Of a stretch of 64,000 nucleotides of DNA, positions 48,401 through 59,900 are shown in pieces. Positions within the stretch are counted from its first letter, which is position 1, and each line of letters starts with the position of its first letter. The stretch spans positions 6,199,013 to 6,263,012 of the forward strand of contig NC_063049.1 of the NCBI RefSeq assembly GCF_018812025.1. The letters are read 5' to 3'. The stretch comes from Megalobrama amblycephala. Lineage: Eukaryota; Chordata; Actinopteri; Cypriniformes; Xenocyprididae. The notes beneath the pieces are model-generated. The model worked only from the letters and a program-made list of their open reading frames with translations, made no database searches and had not been told where the DNA came from. The position numbers and the translations under genes are program-made.

Positions 48401-50826
48401 TCATTCTTAACGACAATGTATTTTAAAGGATCAGTTCACTTTCAAATTCAAATTTCCTGTTAACTTACTCACCCCCATGCCATCCAAGATGTTCATGTCC
48501 TTCTTTCTTCAGTCTAAAAGAAATTAAGGTTTTTGATGAAAACATTCCAGTATTTTTCTCCTTATAGTGGACTTCAATGGAGCCCAAACGGTTGAAGGTC
48601 AAAATTACAGTTTACAGATCCCAGGCGAGGAATAAGGGTCTTATCTAGAGAAACCATCACTCATTTTCTAAAACAAATGATTGAACAAATGATTTACTAT
48701 TATTATTACTACACATGCTGACATCATACTGCCCCTGGAAGCTGTTGTTTCTGTTGCTGGATAGCACTATAAACTCACTCTCAGATGTCAATGAGAATGA
48801 ATGACGCTTGAATCTGCTGTGAATCTGCTTTGTTTCAGGTTCATCTGGTGTCACTCTCCCTAGTCACTCCAGACTATCCTCTCAAAAGGAGCCTGTTGCT
48901 GATAAAAAATGTGATCAAGACAAAGAACCAGAAGATTTAGGTGAAACTGATGAAGGACAAACAACAAAAGAATTGCCAGAACAAATTGTAAAACAGAGTC
49001 CACAATCTGTGTCAGAAACAAACCAAGAGAACACAGGAAAAGGAAATGAAGGAGAAGTAGACAAAAAAGAGAAGAACAGTGAAAATGCAGATGAAACAGA
49101 AAAGCCCTTACAAAGCCAAGAAGAAGAGGAGAAAGAGAAAAGTCAGATACTGAAACAAGAGAGTGAAAATGGAAAGACGTCGCCTGAACATCAAAATGAG
49201 GGAATAGAAGAGAAGAAACCTGAAGATAATAATGAGGATAATCAGACACCAGGACAGACAGAAGAGGCGATAGACGGACCAGACAAAGGTAAACAGAACT
49301 TGATTCTGAACATGTAAAGAATAATTTTTACATTGTATTTAAATTTACATTGAAGTAGCTTTAAGGCTTTGTTGCTTTGTTCACCCAATTTGAGGGAAAT
49401 GAAATGAAATGAAAATCTGGTAAAAAAGGTTTCTCATCATGCCAGCAGTATGATGGATATCAGTGGAACACAACATGAGAATTTCAGTCATCTTCACACA
49501 GCTTTTACAAGACCGTCTGTCAAGCTCCACATACTACATTAAAAACTGCATAATAAAAGTTTCATTCTTGTAGCTTGTGCACTATATTCCTATCCACAAG
49601 TAAAAAAAGACCTTATCCACTGAAAGTTTTTTCCATCACATTACATATAGCACCAGATGTCAGGTTTGATGTCAGTGTTGTTTAATGATGTCACTGATGT
49701 TCGGCCTGACGTCACGCATCAAGAGGTGCCGTATTGATCGGAGCGCTGCAGCACAGCGGAGAATTTTCAGGGAATATCCATTTAAATTTCAGTCCGTTTA
49801 TCACTCAAGGCTATCATATGGCTTCAAGACACTTAGAATATAACATTTGAGATTTATGAACTACTTTTATGCTGATTTTACATTTTGGAACTGATCACTA
49901 TGAACTGTTGAATAAATAAGAGCTCAATTCAATTAGAAAATACTCCTTTTGTGTTCCACAGAAAATACAAGGGTTCAAAACAGACTCGATATCAGAAGCA
50001 GTAACCTGCTGTTAGGATGGGACACAATTACTAATTACATTTTTTTTTTTTTTTTTTTTTTCAATTTTGAAATCATAGAAAATGTGAGTCCACAATCTGA
50101 TGTGACAGAAAGAAATGTGGTTAATGAAGCAGAACAAGTACATGAAAATAAGAAGAAGAGCCAAAATGATGAGAGCCTGAGAAATCAGAAAACTGAAGAT
50201 GCAGCTAACAGTGGGAATGACATGAGACCAGGAGACACAAGAGAGAGAAGTGAGGAGAAAAACAATGAAGGGATAGACGGACCAAACACAGGTAAAATGC
50301 AGATGATGTTTTGTCTGGAGAAACAAAACCTTGCAGAAAAATCACTGCATTCTGAAATAAACATTTCTGTTTTGTTGTTCATTTTAGTGGATCAGCCGGT
50401 GGATGGTGAAGCTCCCGGTGCTCCAGCAGGTTAGTTTCCGCCTTTTCTTCTGTCCTGACTTTAATTGTGCACTTATTCTCTATATATCCAGATCAGATTC
50501 AGAAGTTTTATGCTGTCATTTATTAGTCATTTGAACAAAGTTCTTTGAATGAGTGGATGAGGTTTCTTATCTTGATCAATTTAGTTACAGATTCACCAGC
50601 TACCATGGAGAAGGACCCTATAAACAGCAGTGTCGCAGCTTCCAGTCAATCTGACCTATATAATCACACAAGCCAAGACAAGGAAAAAGAAAGAAAACGT
50701 TCTGGACTGGATCAGGATGAGAAAGGAAAGGTTGTAACAAATCAGGAAGAGAAAGGTGCCCAGGAACAAATGTCAGAAGAAAAAACTTATGACCCAGAGA
50801 CATCTGAGGAAAAAAAGTTGCATTAA
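42426..50826 (+). CDS. CD2/CD58-family Ig receptor with a long repeat-built cytoplasmic tail
   Basis: Twelve exons: 42426-42477, 43051-43341, 44526-44774, 44866-44982, 45113-45154, 46348-46389, 46531-46806, 47642-48043, 48839-49288, 50079-50291, 50388-50429, 50591-50826. All junctions are GT-AG and phase 1; the product is 803 residues. Exon 1 encodes a signal peptide (LVYIACLCFA). Exon 2 is an Ig V domain (residues 18-114) with Trp in ILWKHN and DSGQYQAD; the usual F-strand Cys is missing, as in CD2, CD58 and CD48. Exon 3 is a C2 domain with four Cys (VNC, LLC, YTC, KDC), also typical. Exon 4 holds the membrane helix and the stop-transfer RRKKQKR. The roughly 575-residue tail is Glu/Gln/Asn/Lys-rich and probably disordered, far longer than in human CD2. 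No TxYxxV/I switch motif is seen. The likely role is leukocyte adhesion or co-stimulation. Confidence 0.85.
45837..45859 (+). other. Candidate alternative last exon giving a short tail
   Basis: After a TCTGTGTGCAG acceptor the sequence joins in phase 1 to exon 5 and reads GEFMRDS, then TAA at 45857-45859. Used in place of exons 6-12, it would give a receptor of about 257 residues with a very short tail. It is consistent in frame and splice site, but there is no transcript evidence. Confidence 0.35.
47240..47462 (-). repeat. Dispersed repeat inside cassette intron, unit 1
   Basis: Reverse-orientation copy of the element at 33278-33525, recognised by AATTTACTCACCCCCATGCC and CTTATCTAGAGAAACC. 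It was duplicated together with the cassette. Confidence 0.85.
48424..48672 (-). repeat. Dispersed repeat inside cassette intron, unit 2
   Basis: Same element as at 47240-47462. At 48628-48672 it retains the uninterrupted target sequence corresponding to the junction split by the 25108-33277 retrotransposon. Confidence 0.85.
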
Positions 50827-51240
50827 CTTCGACAAACAAACTGATCCAGACAGTACAATAAACACTGTGTCTCAGCAGCAGGGGCATGACGATGGGTTGA
50901 GTAAACGAGATGAAGCAGTGCCGGCATGCTCTGAGAAATCAGATATGACCGATAAAGACCAAAGCTTTACACTGATTGATAATAATGCAAAGGTTATGCA
51001 AAATGAAACTCAACATGGTGGACACCTAACTGAAGAAGAAGATGGTGGTGATGGTGGACACAGAGACGAGCAATGACCCAGAACAAGGCATGAAGGAGAA
51101 AAATGATCCTCCAGAAATGAGTCAAAAATGAACAGAAGTTACAGGATTGTGGTGTAAATAACTCTAAAAACACAAACAATGACATGTCTGAGCCAAAGGA
51201 CAAGAAAACAGAAAGTGACAGCTTCCCAAAACATCCAATG
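50814..51240 (+). other. Former coding tail or 3' UTR after an A-run frameshift
   Basis: The annotated stop TAA at 50824 follows a run of seven A (50812-50818). One frame over, the sequence remains open from before the run to 51076 with the same acidic, polar character (FDKQTDPDSTINTVSQQQGH onward to GGHRDEQ), and further open pieces follow up to NNDMSEPKDKKTESDS near 51220. This suggests that the tail once extended further, or that the A run is miscalled by one base. Confidence 0.5.
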
Positions 51241-51241
51241 A

Positions 51242-51247
51242 AATAAA
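51242..51247 (+). promoter_or_regulatory. Polyadenylation signal AATAAA of the CD2-like gene
   Basis: The first canonical AATAAA downstream of the stop codon, about 415 bp after it and immediately after the acidic remnant. It is the likely 3' end of the transcript. Confidence 0.5.
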
Positions 51248-51259
51248 ATCATATAGTTC

Positions 51260-52440
51260 AAAGTTTTGAGCAAACGTATGTGGTGATAGAAAAGAAGCTC
51301 TAGCGCAAGTTCTGCCGGGAAGACTCAAATGTTACGTCACTCATTAGTTCAGATCTAACCAATCATTATCTAACACTTGGAGTATAAAAGATCGGTACTT
51401 ACACATGTCTGAGTTCGCAGATGCTGACGCCAACCTTCGCCTCCATCCCGGGGGTCGGCTACGCCTCTGCCTTCAGCTTCAGGCAGGGAAAGCAAAGTCT
51501 GCAACCCTCAGGACGTGAGCTACGGACGGGGCCTACGCCACAGAACATTAACCTTTATATTCTGCTTGCTGTTTGGTAATAAGTATCATTATTATGTTAT
51601 CTTGCCTCCCGAGTCTTCTGGTAGAATTGACGGTGAGATCAGCAATGAGAGAGGTGAAGTTGAATAGAAAAACATGAGTGAACTAGAGTGATGTGAAGGA
51701 AGTAGTGAGAGTTGTGCGTCAGAAATAACAATGAAGAAAATGAGGAACACACCCTACAGAAGGTGAAGAAAGGATAATCAGCATGTGCTTGAACAAGTTG
51801 CAGAGGAGAAGTAACAGTCCAAATGGCTTTCAATGTATCACATTCATTTGGTACAGTGGCAAGAGTAAATTTGTGAATCCTTTGAAACTATCTGGATTTC
51901 CAATGACTTTATCCATCCTGCCCTGACAATGATCACTCAGTCTCATACATTTCTGAAAAGTACCGTACAACTGTTTTTGCGTTAGTCAGATTATGTTTAT
52001 CAATAATTGTGATTCAGAGGAAGATTAATCCACATTTTATGAGTAATCAATGCAGAAAACTGTTCGCCATGCAAACATATTTTTAGAACCAGTAGCTTCA
52101 CTGTATGCCTGTGATTGACAGAAGAATATTAAGGAATATTAAATGGTTGTAAATGTTATATATGCCAGCTAAATATAAAAACTTGCCAAAGACATAAAAT
52201 ATATTTAATGTCATTGAATTGCCTAAATATATGATCACATTAATTATTTAGATAAATATTAGCCATAAATTGTTTAAGGAAATATTGTTCCCATAATAAT
52301 CTCTGAGTGGTGATGAAACCACTCTTAATTCAGAAGCAGTTGTCCTATATTTATTGGTTGGGATGTGAATAATAATGCCATGTTTTATAAACATTTCTTG
52401 TAGTTTTTTTTTTTAAACAAATTTAACAAACAAAAATGTT

Positions 52441-52476
<36 letters not shown>

Positions 52477-53960
52477 CATGTTAATTAAAAAAACTTTTTA
52501 ATATTAAATCTGTTCTTGGCTAATTTCTAGAGATCTTTGATAAAAGTTTCCATTTAAAAATAGGACTTACAGGGCTGGTACTTTTAAAATTTGTTTTTGT
52601 ATATGATAGATGCTTATTTGTTCACGTTTCCCAGTGATTCAACTTGTCATATAGTCACGTTACAAATATTCTTCAAAATATCTTCTGAGTTCGGTTTGGA
52701 ACGACATGAGAATGAGTAAATGATGACATTTTTTTTTTATTTTTGGGGTCTATTATTTATTTTATTAAAATAATTATTATTTGAGTAATTTTTCATTGGC
52801 TTCTGGGTTAATATTGAATTTTAAACAAATTGTGAACTTCTTGAAATAACTATAGTTAATTAGGAATGAAAATGTGCAAAAACAAAAAGTAAAAATGTCA
52901 TCCTGTGGTTCAAAAAGTTTTATAAATTTTGATAATGAGATCAAACAAAATCTTTTGTGAAATGTAACTCTGAGATGATTAAGATTTCAATTACATAAAT
53001 GTCCACTGACAGATTCGTTTTGTATCTAATCATTTTTGTTAACAACATGTGTTCATTACTTCAGTGAGCTCTTTGTTTCTGCCTTAAATGAATACATTGT
53101 TAGCGAACTGTGTGATTTGTATAGGCATTTGAACATTTCTGAAATACATAACTTGGACAGTAACCTCTGATAACAGATCATTCTACATTTTAATGTAGAC
53201 ACGTGCAATTTCTGTAACGATGTGTAAAAGCGCTATATGAACTGAACTGAAGTGTCACAGTCGCTTGCGTCAGAGAGCAAATCTCAGGTTTAGGCGATCC
53301 TGTTGAAACCCGTTCCATGCTCGGCTCCTGAAACAGGAAAGGGTGTTTCTGAAATCACTGAGTGGGCTCTAGTAAAGTGCAGATGAAGGGTAAAAAACGG
53401 CTCCACCATAGCAGTGTACAGTGAGAGATTTACGAGTATTTACAACTCATCACTTTTACCAATAATTGGAACATAATTTAAAATATATTTTGCTACAAAT
53501 ATTTTTTTATATATATCTATTAATCTGCCTAAACATTGCTATAATGCTTTACTATTTTACCATGTCATATTTCTGTCCTGTCCAGAGTGAAACCTGCATA
53601 TAGATGTCACTTCCGAAACTTTGCCTCATGCAGTTGACAAACAGGTTTTATTCAATGGATTATATCGGCTGTGGCCTGGAAAGTGAGCCAGGGCCGCTCC
53701 CTTTTCAGTCACTAAAACACTTCTGATTGGCCACAGTGTTTAAGAGATCAACGACTATGTCTGTGATTGGCTACATTGCTCAGTGCTGCAGAAACACGTT
53801 GGACATTTGACGTTCTCCAGAGCGCAAACACACACAGACACCGGAGCGTGTGTCAAATCTGTCACACCAATATATTACAGCATAAACGAATTGAAGGTGC
53901 TCTTGCTTGTGTTTGAGTTATGCAGCACACCTGTAGACCCGGGCCTGACCTGGATTAACT
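51260..53960. other. Intergenic region between CD2-like and igsf3-like genes
   Basis: 51260-51600 differs in composition (GC-richer, with TATAAAAG near 51394) and may be an inserted LTR-like sequence; I cannot show its ends. A T run lies at about 52449-52476. The igsf3-like promoter should lie in about 53200-53970, but I see no clear TATA box. Confidence 0.4.
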
Positions 53961-53972
53961 TGTACTGAGAAG

Positions 53973-56900
53973 ATGTGGGAGAAGGAGAAAGGATCCGTCA
54001 GATTAAGGATGGTGGACTTCTGGTACCGACTGTGGCACCTGCCGCTGTTTCTGTGTCTCTCAGGACTCCTGCAGTGGGGTAGGACTGAACACAATCTCAT
54101 TATATTTTAAAAGTAGCATAGCCTAAATGGATCCTTTTATTTAAGTTTGGTCTGTGAGTATGTCATATCGCACATCAGCAGTAGGCACTGCGCGCCATGA
54201 GCGCTACTGACAGAAACGCGTTACCTGCGAATACTGACAGCGGTTATTTGTGTCCCACAGCGATGCCAATCATTCGTGAATTAACCATTCTTTGAGTCGG
54301 TACTTTCTTTTCATTGTTTTGGCTTAAAGGGTTTGGGAAAACGGTCTGGATTCAGTTTTCTGGTCATTCTTCCGGACCTCTTACTGAAACATCTGAATTG
54401 GTTTCTCAAAGAGTCAAACAAAGTGTCGATATAGTTAAAAACACAGAGAACACAGAGCGCTAGAAGAGATGGACATTCACCTACAAACAACTGAGGGCCT
54501 TTCCACCGAATGGGTGACATTTGCTTGGTGTAATTCTTCAAAATCAAACTTTATTTTTTTTTTTCATCTTTTTTTTTTTCATCACAGAATCTAATACTAC
54601 ACATATTTATCTATTCAAAATGTTTATTGGTAAATCTCAGGCAACTTCATTTATTTTTTACAAGGTTTCAAAGCAGAAGATGGATGCATGTTTTCTCAGC
54701 CCTGTTACCAAAACTCACGATGTGCCATTTAAAAAGCATGTTTAAAAGCATGTCCGTTAATTCCTTTGTATTCACCTCAAGAAAGTGTTTATTTTGAAGA
54801 AATGGTTTGTTATTTGTTCAAATAATTGATATTTGTGACAAAAAATCACTTTATATTAAGACAAGGTGTAGTTTAATAAAAACCACAAAACTATTTTTTT
54901 CATTTAAAAGAAGACAGAAGCTTCAATTTTATAATTTTTTTAAATAATTTAATTTATTTAACAGTTGTGTAAATGATGGATCAAACAAAACTAATAAAAA
55001 CAGTGGTTTGACGTTTTTTTTTTTTTTTTTTTTTTTTTAGAAAAATAAATACATTTAGTTACAGGTATGAGCACTTTGTACCAGGAATGAACACTGGGTA
55101 ACAGGACTGAGTGTGTATGTGTGAGAAATAGTGTGTGTACATGGCCGTGTGTGAGATAGATTTCTGTGTTAAAGGGATGTGCTGTGTGATAGTACTTCAC
55201 AGTGAAGGAGGTGGAAAGAGAAAGAAGGAGAGAGAGGAAAGAGAGAGAGGGAGGGAAGGAAGGAAAGAAAAAAAAGGGGGGGGAAAGAGAGGGTTGCAGG
55301 TGTGATTCACTCCTTCTCTTGCAGCATGCCATGGGTGTGTGTTTCTGGCAACGGCATAGTAAAGGTTCTCTCCATCTTCTACAAAAGATAAGAAAGACAA
55401 AGACAAAAAGTTTGTCACTTCGTGGTGGACTGGCTCCCTGCAAGTGTGGCATTCACACTGTAAAAATAATCCTAAAAATCTACAATTTAAGTAATTTTAA
55501 CTGTAAAACTCATGATATAGGTGAAGAGTATTATAGCAACAAAATATTCACACTATTAAATCAACAAAACTCACTCCTGTTACTTTTACTCACTCCTGTT
55601 ATTTTTCATATGACTAACAGGACTGTTATGTATTGTCAAATACATGATAATTTAGGTAACAGGACAGTATGTTGAGATTGACCCTCTCATTCATAGTTAC
55701 AATTTCATCAAATATACAGAAATTAAAACAAGAGGATTTACCTTTGGTCTTCTCCTGTTGAAAATGTGTCTTGTTGAATGTGAGGGTAACAGGACTGAGT
55801 GAAAACCTGGGGGCATGACTAAAATGTGTATTTTACATAACATATTATGGATTTCTTATGAAAGTTATTTTTGTTTAGCATAGATGGTATATGGAGTAAT
55901 ACAACAATGCAAAAAATACTATTTCTGAAAGATTTTAATGATTATATTTCATGATAAAGTGAATTTTTACATGTAACAAATGCTATTTTTTATTATTCTC
56001 AGTAGTTTTTAATAATGTTTAAAATGATATATTTTAAATTTGCAGTTAGATTAATGTTCAGGACACTTTGTTTAATGATAAAAAAATATTTTAGAGTTAA
56101 TTTTCATGCAGAAATGGCACCCATTCGGTGGAATGGCACTTGAAACAAAGGGCAACGTTTTTGAGAGGTAACTTTGAGAAAAATTAGCTAGGTCCGTCCG
56201 CGCTGTTCTCCCGTTGCTGACATACGCACTAGATGAATGTCTTTGGCCATTTATTTCCTTTTGCTGTTTTGCTGTTCGGGGTTTAAATGTTTAAAACGTC
56301 TAGAGATGCATTGGTTTGGAACTTCTGCTAGGCGTTCCCTTGCTCAAGATCGTTTCATCTCAAGAGTATCAAATCTTATAGAATTGAAATACTTGTAGTC
56401 TAATACATGAATACTAGACATAGTAGACAATTAACTTCTCTTAGAGTTGATTTGTTAACATTAGCATATATTTATTTTTTTAATCTTTTTAGGGTTATCT
56501 TGTTTTTGAAAAAAAAAAAAAATGTTTTGCATACCCTCAAGATAAAGTCCTTCATGCAAGCGCCACATAGTGTTTTCTTTGTTCCATGATTGACAACATC
56601 AAGTTACTTGTAAAACTGTTTAATGTGCTCATCCTCATGTTGACCCAAAACCAATGTGGAATGCAAAATGTTAGCAAACATCCAAGATGAACGACATTCA
56701 ATGAAAGACTTTCACAATTGTCAGGCTCCGAAACTGACAAAATAATACCATAAAAGTTACATACAAGTGGATTATTCAAGTGGTTAAAAATTGCAAGGGA
56801 ATGGACAAAACATCTAACAAGCCTATGTCAAAATAGCATTTTCCATGTTACCTGTCATGTATGAATAAAAATGTGAAATGTAGATCTCCTTTAAATTGAA

Positions 56901-59900
56901 TTTAAAAAAATTAATAAGATTAAAATGAATATACAATGCTATATCAGATATATGTACAATATATGTGTACAATAACAATTGCAGAAAAAAAAAACATTAC
57001 TATGTCTGGAAATCCATGTCAATAGTAGGCTACATTGGGTTTAATTTATCGACATAGAACTCATGTTTAATGAGTAATACAATATACTGTTACTTCTGAG
57101 ATTTTTTCATGTGAATAAATGCATAGATTTGTTTGTGTACCGTAATGGTCTTGTGATAGAACTTTTGTTAAGAATGTCAGCGGTTTTGGGTTATAATCCG
57201 TGCTTGTATAGTATTTTTTTTTTTTTTTTCATCAAAAACCGAATGTTCATCAGCATGAACCACAAGAGAACGCTGAATCTGCACCACTGATAGCAGCGGC
57301 AACAATCATTTAGCATCATTTAACAATCAATTAGCAGTGCTAAATCGCCTCTTATTTAACAAACAAACTAAATTATCGCTCTGCTAGTTAACTAAAGATG
57401 TTTTGTTTGTATTAGGTAGGCACATCCGTGCCGTGAGATGTCTCAAAAAGTGGTGGGGACAATATCGACCCTGGCAAAAAGTGGTGGATACATGTCCCAC
57501 CCGTCCCACCCACAAATTACACGTATGGTAACAACAAACAACACACACACACACACACACACACCTATCCATACCAGTTAAACTCTGGTAATCTAACAAT
57601 CTAATATTTAGCCGAATTACTCATAAATAAATATTAAACAAATAAAATAAAAAAATAAATTGGAATTAAAAACCTCACAGATATCACAGGTGTTCATGTA
57701 GCCTAGCTAACATGTAGCAATAAGAAAATAAATAATACTAAAAATATTAAACATACTTAAGTGAATTAAATAATGAATCACTTGGCCTAGCCTGCTATGG
57801 AGGAAGAGAATATTACTGATCGACTGCTGTGAACTTAATTTGTCGACTCCTTTCTTTTTATGTGGCAAATCGCGGGACCCGTGCTCTATTTTTTTGACCG
57901 CCCACTGCCGTGGGATTTGCATTGGGTTTCATGGGAGGAGTATATTGTCACTTTCAACTGTCAGTAAGATTGACCCAGCCACTAACCCAACAGCTGGGTA
58001 ACAGACCCACATGCAACAGGCATAAGCCAGCATTTGGGGAGTGGTGGACATACTACAACATCAAAACTAAGTCTTTAACAGACCGTTTAGTTGTAGTTAT
58101 GTGCATCATGTCACAGAAAACTGGCCTGCCTGCTGAAAAATCCAGCATTGCAGCATAAGATATGTTTTGCATGCTGGGACTAGCATTGGATGCTGGTTAC
58201 TTGTTTGCTGGTGGACCAGCATATGTTGTATTTGGGTGCTGTATGATCCTAGCAAGATCACAACAAAACTTGTGTATGTGTTACATATCATGTTTCTTAG
58301 TATGTTCATAGTTAAATTGTTCATATATTAAATTATTATTTAATAGAGCAAAAGCATGTTGAAGGTTATCTTTATTGGTAAATGATCCTGAGTGTTGAAC
58401 AAATACTGTTCAGTTTTTATATGGTCCCAATCTATAAAGACTAAAAGTGACACTAAAGCAGGGTTGCGGTTTGTGAAATAAAGTAGATTCACTCTACAAG
58501 CAGAATAACTGAAGATAAAATGAACAACAAGAACGAAAAACGAGAAGAATCGAGCAGACAGCAGAACAACTACAGCTGATTCACAGCCTCATAGCCTTAG
58601 ATGAAATCAACCACAAATAAAATCAATGATGTTTCACTAGAGGATGTTTAAGCATCATCATCAACATGTTCATTTATCATAAACTAGTTTAGCTTTATTT
58701 ACTTAATATGGTACATGTATAAGTTGTTGAAGTGTGTTTGAAGTTTGTTCCCTTTAGTTGGGCCTGTCTTTTGACTTCACTTGAACAATTAGTCTAATTT
58801 TCTTTCAGAAATTGTTGAAAATGCATGCTATTACTATTGACTACAACATTTCATGCTCCTGCAATGGCACAACTTTTTCTATACTTTTTGTAATCAGTGA
58901 CTGACAGCTGGATCTCCACATACAAGTCCCCAAATTACCATTAAAATCTTTAAAAATAGGAACTGCTGATGAGTATGCTGTTATTTGGCATTTTTAATTT
59001 GTTTTCATATCTCTAAATGCTTTGTTTTGCAATATACACAATTTTTGTAGCTCTTTGAAATAGGAGACAAATCCTTTGATTCTTTGAAACATTTCACCAG
59101 TTGGAATTTTTACTTCATTCAAAATTTCAGATGACATTGATAAATAATATAATCATTACCAAAAACAATTAGCTCCCTCTGTTGAAAGTCGAAAAATTTA
59201 ATTGTTTTACAAAGTTTTATATTACAATAAATCATATGTTTTGTCAGTCATATGTTAAATCTTTTTTTTTCCCTTTACATCATTAATGTGTTAAATATAG
59301 AAATAAGCAACCAAAAACAATGCTTGGTCCAAAGCACTGCTTGCATATAGGCAGATGGTCTACTCACAAACAAACCCCGCAAGACCATGCTGCTGAACCA
59401 GCTTCACCAGCCCCATTTTGCTTGAGAACAGCATGACTATGCTGGTCCATCAGCTGAACCAGGACTATACCAGTACTATACCAGCCTGGAATTCATGCTG
59501 GTTTATGTTTTCAGCAGGGCCGTCAATCATCTTGCCACAGTTATTGTCACTCCACATTTCAGTTTATTTAATTTATGCAAGACAAGTTAATAAGTTTTCC
59601 TAACAATTGGCTAATGTCTAATGTCACTCTTCACACAGATCTGTGCTGCGGTCAGCGTCTGGTCCAGATCCAGGAAGGTCCTCTGTATCGAGTGCAAGGA
59701 TATCCCATCTCCATATCCTGTAATGTTAGTGGGTTTAAAGGCCCGTCTTCACAGGATTTTGAATTTATGGTCAGGAAATCAAACGTGGAAATAAATATGA
59801 TCAGTACTAGAGAGCAAAACTTTGCCTACACATTGTTCTCCAGTAGGGTAAGGGAAAACGATATTGAGATTGAGAGGCTGTCAGGATCTTCAGTTCTCTT

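Larger units (their letters stand above)
46531..49288 (+). repeat. Tandem exon-intron cassettes in the CD2-like gene
   Basis: Unit 1 46531-47641, unit 2 47642-48838, unit 3 48839-49288 plus a short, deleted intron remnant. Each starts with GTTCATCTG just after the acceptor and carries exon, intron start (GTAAAATACAGATTG in units 1 and 2) and intron body. The exons share the block TSPEHQNEGLEEQETEDNNE. Introns 1 and 2 are nearly identical over about 700 bp, including a reverse copy of the dispersed repeat found at 33278. Exon sizes are 276, 402 and 450 bp, all divisible by three. Exon 50079-50291 and the start of its intron are a diverged fourth member. Confidence 0.9.

Noticed and set aside
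46591..49249. Minus-strand open frames in the cassette region
   Set aside because: They are antisense shadows of the purine-rich tail exons; their similarity to one another only reflects the tandem duplication.
55202..55675. 157-codon open frame starting in a purine tract
   Set aside because: Low-complexity start inside an inverted-repeat element, no domain or splice support.
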